From Zygnema cylindricum (taxonomy: Eukaryota > Streptophyta > Zygnematophyceae > Zygnematales > Zygnemataceae): 64,000 bases of DNA. The position numbers and the translations under genes are program-made. The number at the start of each line of letters is the position of its first letter. Position 1 is the stretch's first letter. Positions 22,672 to 43,707 of this stretch are shown here, piece after piece. The stretch is taken from positions 124,001 through 188,000 of the forward strand of contig JBBHKE010001086.1 in assembly GCA_037447655.1 (NCBI GenBank). Reading direction: 5' to 3'. The notes under the pieces were generated by a model. It was not told where the DNA came from and did not search any database. It worked only from the letters and a program-made list of their open reading frames with translations.

Positions 22672-23442
22672 ATTTTTTAAAAATGGAGTCTAAATGGTGA
22701 TTATAAATGGAAATAAGTAAGTAAATGATTTGGGAAGGGGGAGAGGGAGAGGAGAGAGAGAGAGGGAGAGAAACGTGAGAAAGGGAAGTCAAATTGTGGA
22801 CGAAATGAGCTTTTATATAAGAGAGGACGGAATTTTGGCTGTTTGCGTCCAAAAGGCGGCACTTGTCCGTACGACGTAGTAATCCGTACTAACTTAGAAA
22901 TCCGTACGCAGATTAACGGTAGCGGGCTTGCGGCAACAATATCAATGTACGGAATTGCGTGTGGAACCCGCAATTTGTCGGTTTCCCCGTTAATGTCGGT
23001 GTGATTGGGTGGCGGCGCCGCCAATGTGTACCAGCACTGGACACGTGTCCCAGGAAACAAATCGTACAAAGTAGTGCGTCACCCTAATGTCACGCTATGC
23101 GTTCGTCAAGTACAGTACCGTACCGTAACTGTGATGAGGTGTTTGCTAAAATACAAGTTCGTAACAAGTTAAAAATGTACGTATTAGTCGCTAGAAGGTT
23201 CTAGAAGGAATTTGATTGGGACCATTGAGGGACGAAAGGTCGGCCGGATTACGGGCCAGGTTCTATGTATAAAAAATAGTAAAGCTGGACGTTAGGAAAT
23301 CGACGGCTGAAAAATACGGTTAGGGTTTGAACCATAAGGTTTAATGTGCGAGATTTGCTATAGGGAGAATTTAGTGCGAACAAAACGAAACTGTAAAGTG
23401 TGTTTACCGTACGAGTGTAGCAGTTCAGTAATGTACTGTCAG

Positions 23443-23652
23443 TACACCGTGAATAGGGCTAATGTTTTTTTTGCCACTAAAAGCATTTTATCTCCGTACA
23501 CACTTGTCGGATTGTAGATCCGACGGTTGCGATCGAAAGGTAAGATTCTTAGCTTCCGATTGGCGGGCTCAAATTAAAAATCGGACTTGTGTGTACGGAG
23601 AAAAGATGATTTAAGTGGTGAAAAAAAAATTAACACTAATAGCGATACACGT
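23443..23652. mobile_element. TACACCG-family short MITE, 0.21 kb
   Basis: The left end is TACACCGTGAATAGGGC and the right end ACTAATAGCGATACACG. The interior (GATTGTAGATCCGACGG, GCGATCGAAAGGTAAGAT) matches 47894-48098 closely, which defines a short subfamily. No coding sequence. Confidence 0.7.
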
Positions 23653-23875
23653 TGGTTACTGTACAGGGAAACCAGATCCCTTTTGGCGTCAACTTGTTTC
23701 ACGCCAAAGTACGCAAATCTCAGAATCGTGCGCTTCATTTTGTTCGTACGAAATCTGACGCAACTATGATTAATTGATTACGCACTTGATGTGCGTAAGC
23801 TTGTGTTTAGTCCGTTAGCAATTAAAAGATCAACGGATTGTAGCCTTCTTTAGAATATTTAGCCCCAAAAATTAA

Positions 23876-25642
23876 GGGCGCGTTCCCATGTGTTCATGTA
23901 AGGGTTTTATTCCGTCTTTTTCACAGAAAATGGGGCTTCCAATGAGAAAATATTACCCCGTACGAAAAATGGGCAAAAACACAATAACATTTTGCGTCAT
24001 CTTGGAACTTGGAAGTTACGGCAGTTTGGCTTTATTATCATCGCGACCCACTTCCAGCTCATCTTCACACTTGCACTGGAATCAAATCGCGACCTGGTTT
24101 TTATCAAAATAATACACTTTTGACGAATAGAAAACCAAAATTGCACGTGTCAAACGTGTAAAAAAATTTTGAACGACGGAGAGTTCACTATTTTTTCCCT
24201 TGGTCGTCTCGCGCATGTACGTACGAAATGACGAGCATGTACGGAGAAAAAATCGTTGGGGTCTCGGACCTCCACTTTCATTCATCGGTCCTTTGCAAAA
24301 TTTTACGTCGTCCTCGTCTCTCCCCTTCTTTCTCACTCGACCGCTCCTCTTTCTCTCTTATTTACACGAGATGCAACAATAATAATATCAAATGAAAGAT
24401 GTATTTTCTTTCTTTTTTTTTAATAATTTTGGTCTACGTTTGATGGCATATCGAATGATAAAATATAAGAAAACGAAATCGGGAAGCCATGGCGGAAATC
24501 TACGTACTGATGACGTCACATGGTAGCATGAATTCGCTATGTCACAAAACCCTAAACACCTACAACGTCACAAAAACCTCAACGTCTACAACCGTCGCCG
24601 CTTTTGTAGACGTCACCAATTTTAGGAAGTTTCGTAGTTTCATAGTCGTCTACATTTCGTTTCGTAGACTGTCGCACATTCTGTAGACGTCTACAAGTGT
24701 CACATATTTGAAGTAATGAAGGCGCAAGTAATGATTGTCATAGGGTACGTCCCCATGTATTAAAGTATCGACTTTAATCTGTCGTTTTCACCCAAAACGC
24801 AGTTCCGTACGAGAAAAAGCTTTAGCCGTACAAAAAAATAAATTCTTTAAAAGTACAGCAAACTTAAAGTCGATACTTTGAATGTACTTCATATTTGTCG
24901 TCATGTGAACGCATTTTGGCGTTTTCCTTTTTTCGACCCTCGGGCAAGAGAATCCAGCCCGTTAAAAAACTTCATCAAAAATCACCTCTTGACCTGATTT
25001 TAGGGAAATTACCACCCAAACAACGAATGAAAAATGACCCACGCACGCGCCACACGAGTGGGAAAAATTTAGGACGAAAGAGAGTACTCGTTATTTTTCT
25101 CCATGCCCGTCACGTGCATGTACGGAAAAGACGAGGATGTACGGAAAAAAATATGCAGGGGTCTCGGACCTCCAATTTCATTCATGGGTCTACGGTAGAA
25201 TTTTGCATCGTCGTCGCATCTCCCCTCTCCCTTTAACGATATCACTTTTATCTCACACTTTTTAGAATGAGGCACGACAATCTGTGACGTCACAAGTGAG
25301 TGTCACGTCACAATGTTACAAAACCCTAAACATCTGCCATGTCACAAAGTTACAAAAATGTAGACGTCTACAACTGTCGCTGTTTTTATTGACGTCACCA
25401 ATTTCGTAGTCGTCGTCAACCGTCACAAAGTTGTACCTACGTCTACAACCGTCACATGTCAAAGTTCTAATTTCTTTTTCGCACATAGCGACGGTTTACA
25501 AAGTAGTACGTAACACTTCACTACAGTCCAAAGTACTTTTTCAAAGTATCGCTTACATGGCACACTTTGAAAAGTACACTGTAAAATCTGCGCTAAAATC
25601 CAAAGTAGCGTTTCAAAGTTTACGTTACATGGGAACACGCCC
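23876..25642. mobile_element. Harbinger/Tourist-like element, 1.77 kb, non-coding
   Basis: The termini are inverted: GGGCGCGTTCCCATGT on the left and, reverse-complemented, GGGCGTGTTCCCATGTAA on the right. Each end is flanked by TAA (23873-23875 and 25643-25645), the 3-bp target typical of PIF/Harbinger elements. The inside is a roughly 0.85-kb direct duplication (about 23880-24720 and 24742-25480) whose internal junction begins AGGGTACGTCCCCATGT, a variant of the terminus. Two opposite-strand frames (24082-24336 and 25069-25293) share GPMNESGGPRP-like and RPMNEIGGPRP-like peptides because of the duplication. No transposase seen. Several TGACGTCA palindromes lie inside. Confidence 0.6.
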
Positions 25643-26434
25643 TAAGTTATTTCAAGCAAAAAAATTCGCACTTTTCTTCGGTTGATTCTCTATCGATAAA
25701 TGTGCATTTCAGTGGCTATTCTGAGAACTCGTACTATACATGTTTTGTGCATATAGTACAATAAAAGTATAAAACGTAATACGCGTATTAAAAGCGCACG
25801 CTGACGAATTTTGGCGCGCAGAGGTATACGCAAAACGGCATAAGTACTAGTCTGAACTGTACTGTAGTTTGTGGAAATTTCCGAAAGTGAAGGAATATTT
25901 GGTTCAATTACTGCCAAAACAAATAGGCGGCGCCGCATTGTACGGTCGTATCGAATTCACCCGGTCACTTTCAGGAATCTATTACGTTATTTGGTATATT
26001 CTATAGTCGAATCCTGTCGTCGATACATAATTTACGGCTACGATTTGATACGTCTAGTTAAGACAAAAAAAATAGTGGCTTTTCAAGTCAACACCTTCAC
26101 GGTACGACACAGTTCCTCGTACGGCATCATGCGTCACGCAACTGCATACCGTACAATTGTTCAAAATAATGATGCGATGCGGCGCATCAACACCGTGAGA
26201 TTCCAATTTTACGCGTGTAAACAACGGCTTAGATGACTAGTATTTTTTGAAATGCTGAAAAGACGTTACGGATAACACGTGGTAATATACTATTTGCCGG
26301 ATGAGGATTTGCAGTCCAGCGTGTCTTGCCACGTGTCGTTTTTTGTCGATGAACCAGGGTTTCTGTGTCAGCACTATTCATCGAAAAAGAAAAGTTAGGG
26401 TTTGTTCTCGCGTACTTAAATTCTTCAGAAAAAA

Positions 26435-26445
26435 CTTATAAAAAT
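26435..26445 (+). promoter_or_regulatory. Possible TATA box of OTC
   Basis: CTTATAAAAAT lies about 175 bp before the OTC start codon. 25646-26434 contains no gene I can support; a 121-codon frame at 25871-26236 has no recognisable domain. Confidence 0.35.
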
Positions 26446-26616
26446 AGTCTTTTGTCGTCGATTTCTTTCTTATTTCTGAACCAAATTCACCTTTTTTTGA
26501 ACCAATTGACAGCATTTTTGAAGCAGAACAGATATAATACCTTTTCAGAGGTATTCAGATATATTTTTGCTCGTATATTTTGTCTTTTTAGGGACGTTTA
26601 AGGAAGAAGGGTAGCT

Positions 26617-33953
<7,337 letters not shown>

Positions 33954-34430
33954 GAGGGGAGAGAGAAGAGGGATAAAAAGAGACAGCAAGAGAGGAGTTT
34001 TTGTTTTGATCTGGAGTTGAAGTATTTGGCTAAGATTTCTGTAGTTTTTTTGGGAATCAGTTGTTTTGGAGTTTTTTGAACTGAGTTCATCTTATTTTGT
34101 ATTGAAAATTGTCTTTCAACGGAGTTGTTTTGGACTTGTTTTTCTCAGAAGTCAAAGTTTATAGGAAAGAAGAGTGTAATTTAGACTAAAGACATGATTT
34201 TAGTAAATGTTTGTATAGCAGGTTTTGGAAGGGATGTAGAGTCTTTTGCTGCACAACTGTGGCAAAGGAAAATTTGAGTGGTTGAGAACTACTTGGTTAG
34301 AAGATGAAAAAAATATGGGGAAAAGTGATATGTAGGTCGTAGGGGAGGAGCATGTTCAGTCAATATGTATAAGGCTACTACTCCTCAAGTGGACAAGGAA
34401 AAAAATAATGAAAACGTTTCTAAACATTCT

Positions 34431-34437
34431 GAATAAA
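34431..34437 (+). terminator. Probable OTC polyadenylation region
   Basis: AATAAAC about 480 bp after the OTC stop is a weak signal in AT-rich DNA. 33954-34987 has no gene; it separates the converging OTC and H2B transcripts. Confidence 0.25.
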
Positions 34438-34987
34438 CCTTATCACAATTTACCTTGTCGGATCTTCTCTTATTTTCAGGGCTTTTTTTTGACATTTCCT
34501 TTATTTCTTCTGTTTTGAAAAGTGAAATGTAATTACTTTTTCAGTATAAACAAATGCAAATATTAGTTCCAAATGTAGATTCTGGATAATGGTGAAGAAC
34601 CAATCATCAGTGTCACCATACATAACTGCAAAACGTTAAACCCTGTGAGAAACAACTGGATAACAATACACCACTACAACCAGCATAGAAGGAATAATTA
34701 AAACATATAAAGCCCAAAACCAGGGCAAAAGTAAATCACAAAAGTATTGCTGCACAATTTGGCCACTGTACTTACTTCAAAAATAGGCTAAGTGACTTAG
34801 CTTATACAGCTTTATCTTCAATAAGGCATTCTGATTAAGGAAAAGAATTTACAAGGTGGGCAAAGGATTCACTACCTACACAAACTAAAATGCACATAAG
34901 CATTGATACAAATTAGTCTTGGAACCTGCAACTACTGCAATGAACCTCTCCTGCCCTATAAACATAGTAATAAACAAAAATCAAACC

Positions 34988-35852
34988 CTAGTTGCTTGTA
35001 AACTTAGTAACAGCTTTTGTGCCTTCTGACACAGCATGTTTCGCAAGTTCTCCAGGAAGAGTGAGGCGGACAGCAGTTTGAATCTCTCGTGATGTGATGG
35101 TAGGTTTCTTGTTGTACCGCGCCAAACGAGAAGACTCAGAAGCAAGCTTCTCAAAAATATCATTAATGAAAGAATTCATGATAGACATGGCCTTCGAAGA
35201 AATGCCTGTGTCAGGGTGCACCTGCAAAACAACATAAAAATCAAACAGAATAAATATTTTTTTTGGTGAAAGAGTTCATCATAGCTATAATAAGAAATGC
35301 CAGTGTCAGAAATGCACCTGTAACCAAGAAAAAAAAAACAATTAGGTAAAAACAAGGTCTGCCACACATAGTAAGGATTTTCAAGAACAAAACAAACCAA
35401 AACAGTCACGAAAAACGACCAAAGAAAAAAACCAGAAACCTGCAGCACAAGTTTCAGGTGAAAATCTGCAACAAAATAGCTTTCTGGGAACATGACCTTT
35501 TAAACAACCAAAAACCAGAAACGACAGCAGTTCAAATTTACACTGAAGTAACAATAAAGACGCAATTTTCTATAGATATTAAAGAGAGCTCCACAGACAG
35601 GTAAAAAAATGAAGAACAATGTAGACTTATGTGATACAAAGCATATTGTGACATCAAACTCACCTGTTTCAAAACCTTGTAAATGTAAATCTTATAGCTC
35701 TCGGTAACCTTTCTGGCTTTCTTCTTCTTCTTTGTCACTCCTTCCTTCACTGGCTTCTTCTCTGCTGAGGGAGGTGCCGCAGGCTTTTTCCCTGCTACCT
35801 TCTTCTCAGCTTTGCTCTTTGTCGCCTTCTGCTCATCAGTTTTGGGAGCCAT
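34988..35852 (-). CDS. H2B: Histone H2B (two exons), copy 2
   Basis: Exon 1 is 35852-35664 ([20 protein letters not shown] to [13 protein letters not shown], 63 codons) and exon 2 is 35221-34988 ([12 protein letters not shown] to AVTKFTSN). The 442-bp phase-0 intron is at the same position as in copy 1. Total 140 residues. Differences from copy 1 lie mainly in the tail ([30 protein letters not shown]), plus a final Asn instead of Ser. It is divergent from H4 at 37148 with a 1295-bp gap, and the whole pair is inverted relative to 14.8-16.9 kb. The intron holds a decayed duplicate of the exon 2 start. Confidence 0.97.
35267..35317 (-). pseudogene. Decayed copy of the H2B exon 2 start inside the H2B intron
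   Basis: On the minus strand TTGGTTACAG precedes GTGCATTTCTGACACTGGCA, and the copy continues to ATGAACTCTTTC. The true exon starts GTGCACCCTGACACAGGCAT about 95 bp further on. The copy carries small indels and would shift frame if spliced in. Confidence 0.75.
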
Positions 35853-37886
<2,034 letters not shown>

Positions 37887-38399
37887 GGAACCTTTGGCTG
37901 TCAGATCTACTATATGTTATGTTCTTGATACAGAAGCAAGAACTTGCTTTGACTGATAGCTTTTTGTGCGATTGGCAAAACTATGTTGTAAATCGATTGC
38001 TGTATATTTGCGGGAGAATAATAATAGAATGTTTTGTAGTCAGGCAATTTTCAGGCCTTAAATTTTTCAGCTGCAGGCTTTATTTTACTGAAAGTAGCCT
38101 GCGAATCTTCTGAGAGTTTGTTGCTCCAGTTCAATCTTGTGGCCTTTTCTGTTTTTAAGAAAATGTATTTGAATATGACTGTCTGCAACCTAAGCTGTTT
38201 TCAACGGCAATTTATCTGGAATATCATTCGTGTCTCCAATATTGAAGTTTTTTAAGATAATTTATCTGCAATGTCATCAATGGTTCCTCTTCTTGTGCTT
38301 GGTCTTTTGATTAAAGTTTTCTGGCATACCATGAGTGCCTCCAATTTCAGGGAAATACAACTGAATATTGTTGATCTGGATAACAAGATTGAGGTTGGG

Positions 38400-40608
38400 A
38401 ACCTGTTTTGTTTTGATGGAAACGAATTTGTAGTCCACGTTGGTGGAACAATTGCTATATGAGGCTGCGTGAATTACGTCTATTATATGGTTCTTTTCGA
38501 TGCACGGGTATTCCAAGAAGTTTTCCAAGTTTTCGGGAGATGGTATTGTGGTAGGAATTGAATCAGCTATTTCATGTAACATATTAATGGACAATCATTG
38601 CTATTCATCTTGAACAACATCGACAAAAGAAAAACTTTAATCTGAGCCAATGGATCAACCGGTTCCTCCCCTGAACCATGACATCATTCAAGGATAGCAT
38701 TTCATTGCGCTCACATTTTCAATAGAATATGGTTCTGCATCCACAATTTTTGCATCAGAATATAACATAACAAACTGCATGTAATGAACATAAAGGCCAT
38801 GATAATACAATAACAGCATGAAACCAAAGAGAATGCTGCTTTGACAAAACCAAACCATAATCGAATTGCATAAATATGTCTGCGACTTCCTGTCGAAGTT
38901 GCTCATTTATATCAACCAAAGCAGTATCAATGTCACATGAAAATATAGATGGCAATTCCTGCAGAAGCTGCGTAATTGGTTCATTTGTGATGTTTTTTCT
39001 GGGGCTGGCTTTGACATCTGATGCCTGGTATATGATAAACCATCATGGATTCATCATCTTCATGCGCACAAATACCAACCCCAAAAAAAATTAGAAAACC
39101 ACACATGTTCATCGGAACTAAAAACAACAGTTGCAAATGTCGACTCAAAAGTCTGATTCATAAGGTAACCATCATGGACTCATTGTCTTCATGGGTAAAA
39201 ATATCAGCGACAAAAAATCGGCAGACGAAACTCATTCGGTCAGAATTAAAAAAAACATTATTTAAAAATGTTTAATCAGGACCGTAATGCTCGAAGAAAC
39301 AGACACTGCCTAGTTATAGTGAGGCGCAGCCATAGCTCTCAATTGCTTCTCTGCATCTTTTTTTCGGATCTGACATTACCAACAATCCACAGTACTGTAA
39401 CATATTCTTCTGCAACTCACAATTTGAACAAAAGGCGGAACTTGTTGAAGGAAGTGGCCACTGGCTGTAAAAGATTGCTATAGAAACTGATTGTAAAATA
39501 CTGGCTCTAAAATTGGCTGAAAAAACTGGCTGAAAAACTGGCTGAAAAACTGGCTATAGAAACTGACTGTTAAAACGTACTACAAAGACTGGCTGTGAAA
39601 ACACAGTGAAGACTTATTTGACAGACGAATATTGCCTTAAAGCAGTTGTCCGGCTTTGCAACTTCGGTTATTATGGATGCGCTTCTTGTCACCTCAAATG
39701 TGGTTCCTACAGTCTCTGATTATTTTATGGCTATTTTATTTTATCATTCCCACGCTTTTCCTCTTCGCCTCCTCTTCCTTGACCATTACAGTGGATTCTA
39801 CCACTCTCTTATATTTCTGAATGCTTTTATCTCTTCTTTCATTCCCGAGGGGCCTTCTTCCCGACAGCTTTATTTTCGACTTCAATAACTGATAAGCTGA
39901 ACCATTTTTTATTTTATTTTATTTTTGCCATACCACGTTTGCTCGAGGAGTACTTCTCCAATGCCTTGCCTTTTTTCTCAATCTCCCGTTTCTTCCATTC
40001 GAACCTTGATTTCAAGATTTCAGGCTTAAGTTGACGCTTTTTGAGTTTCCTCCAATTTGTCTGTGTCTCCATCTTGCTTCTTCCCAGGATTCTGGCGCCA
40101 TATGCTTACCAGTAAAGCTCATCAATCTCTTCACTGGCTTCTCAGTCTCCTTTGTGACGTCTGTAAGCTCCAATAATGGAGCTTTCGCTGATGAGGAAGC
40201 TTCTTCTCCTTCGAGTCCAGCGGTATTTTCTGGCCACTCTAACTTCCCTGCAACTTCGTCTTTCGATTTAAGGCAGTTACGAACCTGATCTCGTCGCTTC
40301 TTCTTTTCAGTCTCTTTATTGGTTATCTCGTCAGCTTCCCACGCACTCCATCTCTCTTCTTCGTAACTTTCTTTACAGCTTTCCAGCTTCTCCTCCATCC
40401 ATATATCCAGGGATGTGTCTCTCCATCTTGCTTCTTCATAACTCTCCTTACAAATTTCCAGATGTCTCTCGTTTATCTCATCGGTGTCTCCTACAGTAAG
40501 TTGTGGAGACCATTTTGGCACTTCGCAGTCACCTTCAACAAGTTTCTCATTTCTGACTGCTTGACCTCCTCCACCAGAATCTGTAGCTTCAGGAGCCTGA
40601 GGATTCAT
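38400..40608 (-). CDS. Unrecognised multi-exon protein, Glu/Lys-rich (partial model)
   Basis: The most convincing part is the frame 40608-40012: MNPQAPEATDSGGGGQ, then three related peptides (CKESYEEARWRD, CKESYEEERWSA, PESWEEARWRHR) and a basic ETEKKKRRDQVRN stretch. A frameshifted continuation (KPEILKSRFEWKKREIEKKG to about 39910) looks like a genuine coiled-coil tail, so either an intron or an indel lies near 40060. Further exon-like pieces on the same strand are about 39025-38850 (ITQLLQELPSIFSCDIDTAL, DINEQLRQEVADIF) and about 38590-38400 (MLHEIADSIPTTIPSPENLE), plus two HEDDESMM/HEDNESMM stretches near 39050 and 39180. I recognise no domain. They may belong to one gene or two. Confidence 0.35.
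39455..39605. repeat. ACTGGCTGAAAAA short tandem repeat
   Basis: About nine imperfect copies of a 13-16 base unit, ACTGGCTGAAAAA or ACTGGCTATAGAA. It lies inside or beside the unrecognised minus-strand gene. Confidence 0.75.
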
Positions 40609-41096
40609 CAGAGAGACTTTTCAATAACATTCCAATGCAAAATTCCAAAATGAAACTCAAATTTCTTCAGAAGCAGTTTACCTCGGAGAAGAATATGAAG
40701 AATTCAAGCTGCTATTCAATCATTCAGTTTCAGCTTCTCCTTGAATGAAGAAGCTACAGTGCTGTAATGTTTTCATTGTACCAAAGTTCAAAATTCAAAT
40801 GTGCGAAGGAAATTGGAATATTTTGTATAAGCGTATCATATAAATGTTATACATTAATACGGTGATAGTACGGCATTACAAAATATGAGGAGTCGAATTG
40901 TTTTTAAAAATTTGCATGATCGTACAGTCAAATGAAATGCCATGTAAGCATACCTCCATGTCCTCCATCCTACGTGGCATGTCTCTGCTGGCAGAAGGAT
41001 CCAGCTGCGAAAGGGTCCAGTGATCGAAAAATTCGTACTCAGCAAAAAAGTATGGTTGTCATTCGCTAAAATAAAATAATTCGACGCCTTCATTTT

Positions 41097-41424
41097 GAAA
41101 AATACTACGCGGCTCTGGAAAAATATAAATGTTTTTCGTTGTTTTACGCGCTAAGATTTTTTTCTTGGAGCCAAGCTTGGAAGAATCAATTTCTTTTTTT
41201 CGACGGCAAAAAGGTTTTCCTATAATTTCAAGTGCAGTTTAGAGTATCGTGCTTTTTTTTCTTTCCGAAAATTACAGGCGAAGTGGCAAAAAAGGTCCGC
41301 CCAATTTCTCGGGGCTGTGCCAATGGTTGAGCTTTTCAGGGTCTCTTGTGGATCGCGTTTTTTTTTAAGTACGCTATAACTGTGAATCAATGACAAATGC
41401 AACCATAAACCAACTCACTTAAGG
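41097..41424. repeat. Segmental duplication, copy 1
   Basis: 41097-41372 matches 42341-42605 (AATACTACGCGGCTCTGG, GAGCCAAGCTTGG, GGTCCGCCCAATTTCTCGG) in direct orientation. 41385-41424 (TGAATCAATGACAAATGCAA) matches 43669-43707 instead. The two matched parts are adjacent here but about 1.06 kb apart in the other copy. Confidence 0.75.
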
Positions 41425-41458
41425 TAGAATTCCATTAGACGAAAAGTGGGGTTCATTA

Positions 41459-41650
41459 CTGGATGCCGTACGTTTTCGTAGAGTGTCGTACAAAGCCGTA
41501 CCTTAATTTTGATTTTGTCAGCCGAAATATCGTTACTGGAAAGCTGTCGAGAGGCTCCAATGATGTAGGCGTAATTCCTGGCCGTTGGATATTCCACTTT
41601 TTCAGATCCGCGAAGCAATCGCGAACATCGTCCAGTGTCACGATACTCTC
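41459..41650 (-). other. Exon-like open stretch, unrecognised
   Basis: The minus strand encodes VTLDDVRDCFADLKKWNIQR then PGITPTSLEPLDSFPVTIFR and reaches a donor-like AAG|GTACGG near 41502. An overlapping frame is also open (KVEYPTARNYAYIIGASRQL). I cannot tell which, if either, is coding and know no family. Confidence 0.2.
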
Positions 41651-41664
41651 CTCGCGAGGAGAGT
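41645..41664. repeat. Perfect 20-bp palindrome
   Basis: ACTCTCCTCGCGAGGAGAGT equals its own reverse complement. No role is evident. Confidence 0.9.
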
Positions 41665-41751
41665 TGTACGATACTGGTCATGGTAAGGTCGTGTACCATT
41701 ATTACACATTAAAAAGCAAAAAAATATCCACTTTGAGCAAGCGATCACAAG

Positions 41752-41962
41752 TACACCGTGAATCGCTATTAGAGTCAATGACTCTAATTGCGGTACCCCG
41801 TTTTTTACCCCAAATTCTCAAATAGAATAAATAAAAACCCTTTAAAAAACTAATTAGAATAGATGATTTCCTTCAAAACCCCCAAATTCTCAAATAGCGT
41901 TAATAACGCTATTTGTTTCATAACGCTATTTATTTCTAAACGCTAATAGCGATTCACGGTAT
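41752..41962. mobile_element. TACACCG-family short MITE, 0.21 kb
   Basis: The left end is TACACCGTGAATCGCTATTAG and the right end CTAATAGCGATTCACGGTA, missing two bases of the terminus. No reading frame. Confidence 0.75.
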
Positions 41963-42265
41963 TAACATTTTATAAAGTCATTTCGTTACCGGCATAATTT
42001 TTGATAAAAGTTTAAAGAGTTTATTTTTTTAACGCTCATTTAACGGGAAAAACTTGCAAACTGCGTTATATGTAATAGTTTTTTGTTTTTTTATGTACGG
42101 AATAGTACGGAAGGAAATTCATTAACGATTTTTTGCGATTTGATCAAAAGGTTCAATGCGTTTGTTACGTATAATTCGTCACGTACGGTACGTTCGCATT
42201 TATCGCCCTTATCGCCGTGAACAACTATGCAGTTAGACACAAACATCGTCATATTAAATTATTAA

Positions 42266-42340
42266 CTTAAGGTCATATTGTATGTTTTACATACAATAGG
42301 CATATTGTATGGGCCTACTTTCACCTACTTTTGAACTATG
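42266..42340. mobile_element. hAT-type MITE, 3' fragment
   Basis: The last 75 bp of the CATAGTTCAAAAGTAGG family (CTTAAGGTCATATTGTATG ... CACCTACTTTTGAACTATG) are present; the left part is missing. It abuts exactly the start of segmental duplication copy 2 at 42341. Confidence 0.85.
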
Positions 42341-43707
42341 AAAAATACTACGCGGCTCTGGAAAAAAAAATGTTTTTCGTTGTTTTATGCGTTAAGATTC
42401 CATTTTTGGAGCCAAGCTTGGGAGAATCAAATTATTTTTTTCGACGGCAAAAAAGTTTCCTAGAATTTCAAGGGCAGTTTACAGTATCGTTCTTTTTTTT
42501 CTTTCCGAAAATTACAGGCGAAGTGGAAAGAAAGGTCCGCCCAATTTCTCGGAGCTGTGCCAACGGTTGAGCTTTTCAGGGTCTCTTGTGGATCGCATTT
42601 TTTTTAAATTGCGCTATACGACCCAAAACAGCTGTTTTGAGCCAATGGGGCCGAGCCCTAATAATAAGATTTTATTTCAAAAACACACCTTGGTAAAACT
42701 ATCCAGGTAAAAAGCATAATTTATTTATACGAATTTTGACTAATGTTAAATGTAAGAATTAAAAATCCCAACAAATTTCAAACATAACAAACAGTAAGCT
42801 ATTTTAAAATTTTAAACTGAAATTTGAAAAAGCAAATACAAAACAACATGTTATAAACACTACACCATACCCTTCAAACAAAAAGAAACATTGGGCATTC
42901 ACCTCGAAGCTTAAGACTATGCCACTAAAAGTGAAGATCATGTGTCATCAATGTGCCTTGTATGGCATGGCGATAAGTCACAAAATCCATAAACATCATG
43001 TTGAATAATGGCTTAAGTTTGGGCACGTTGAAGGGCGATGTAGATGCGATGGCTTAAGAGAGGTGACATGAGACTTGGGGAAGAGATGGAAAGTTATTTA
43101 ACCTAAAAAGATTGACCGCGTAAGCATTTGTCGAAAGGCAATTCCCACGAAATATCTCCAAAAGAAATGTTATAAAGTTGTTAGTCAAGTCTCTGGTCTC
43201 TATACGGGTAGATCCATTCCTACGAGGCAGCTATCTTCTAAGCCATGACGTGTGTGTATAAAGTTGCGTGTGAGGAAACACACGGAATCTCATGGGGTAT
43301 ATGAGAACCACGTCAACCAATGTTCTTTACCCTTTGCGCCATTGATTGATAATGTGGCGAGAGGATTGTCACTACTCGCTTGACTATGTATCTTACTATG
43401 TTTCCCACTATGATTATTGCATCTCCAGCCATATCGTGTGTTGTTGTTCGATCCCGATTATGTGGTCAACACTGCAAGTGGACAACATGTTGTTGCACCC
43501 ACGAGTGACATCCGATGATGAGGGAATACAACAAAATAACTTGGTATTAGGCCTCGTACGGTATCAAAGAACGAGCAAACCATAAAGATTGTTGAAATTG
43601 TCAAAAACCATTGTCAACTTTAAAGACCACGTGAGACACAATAGGTGTGTCGTCAATAACAAACTGTGAATCAATGACAAATGCAACCATAACCCAACTC
43701 ACTTGGT
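42341..43707. repeat. Segmental duplication, copy 2, with 1.06 kb of extra sequence
   Basis: 42341-42605 and 43669-43707 match copy 1 at 41097-41424. The intervening 42606-43668 has no counterpart there; it may be an insertion here or a deletion there. It holds no gene I recognise. Confidence 0.6.

Noticed and set aside
22244-22852. 202-codon minus-strand frame over GGH exon 1
   Set aside because: A shifted frame of GGH exon 1 and its 5' region; the GGH frame has clear family motifs.
24507-25400. TGACGTCA cluster as a stress-responsive promoter of OTC or GGH
   Set aside because: The sites are inside a repeated mobile element and over 1 kb from either start; a regulatory role cannot be supported from sequence.
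39455-39605. CRISPR-like array
   Set aside because: A eukaryotic short tandem repeat with no spacers; CRISPR is not expected in nuclear plant DNA.
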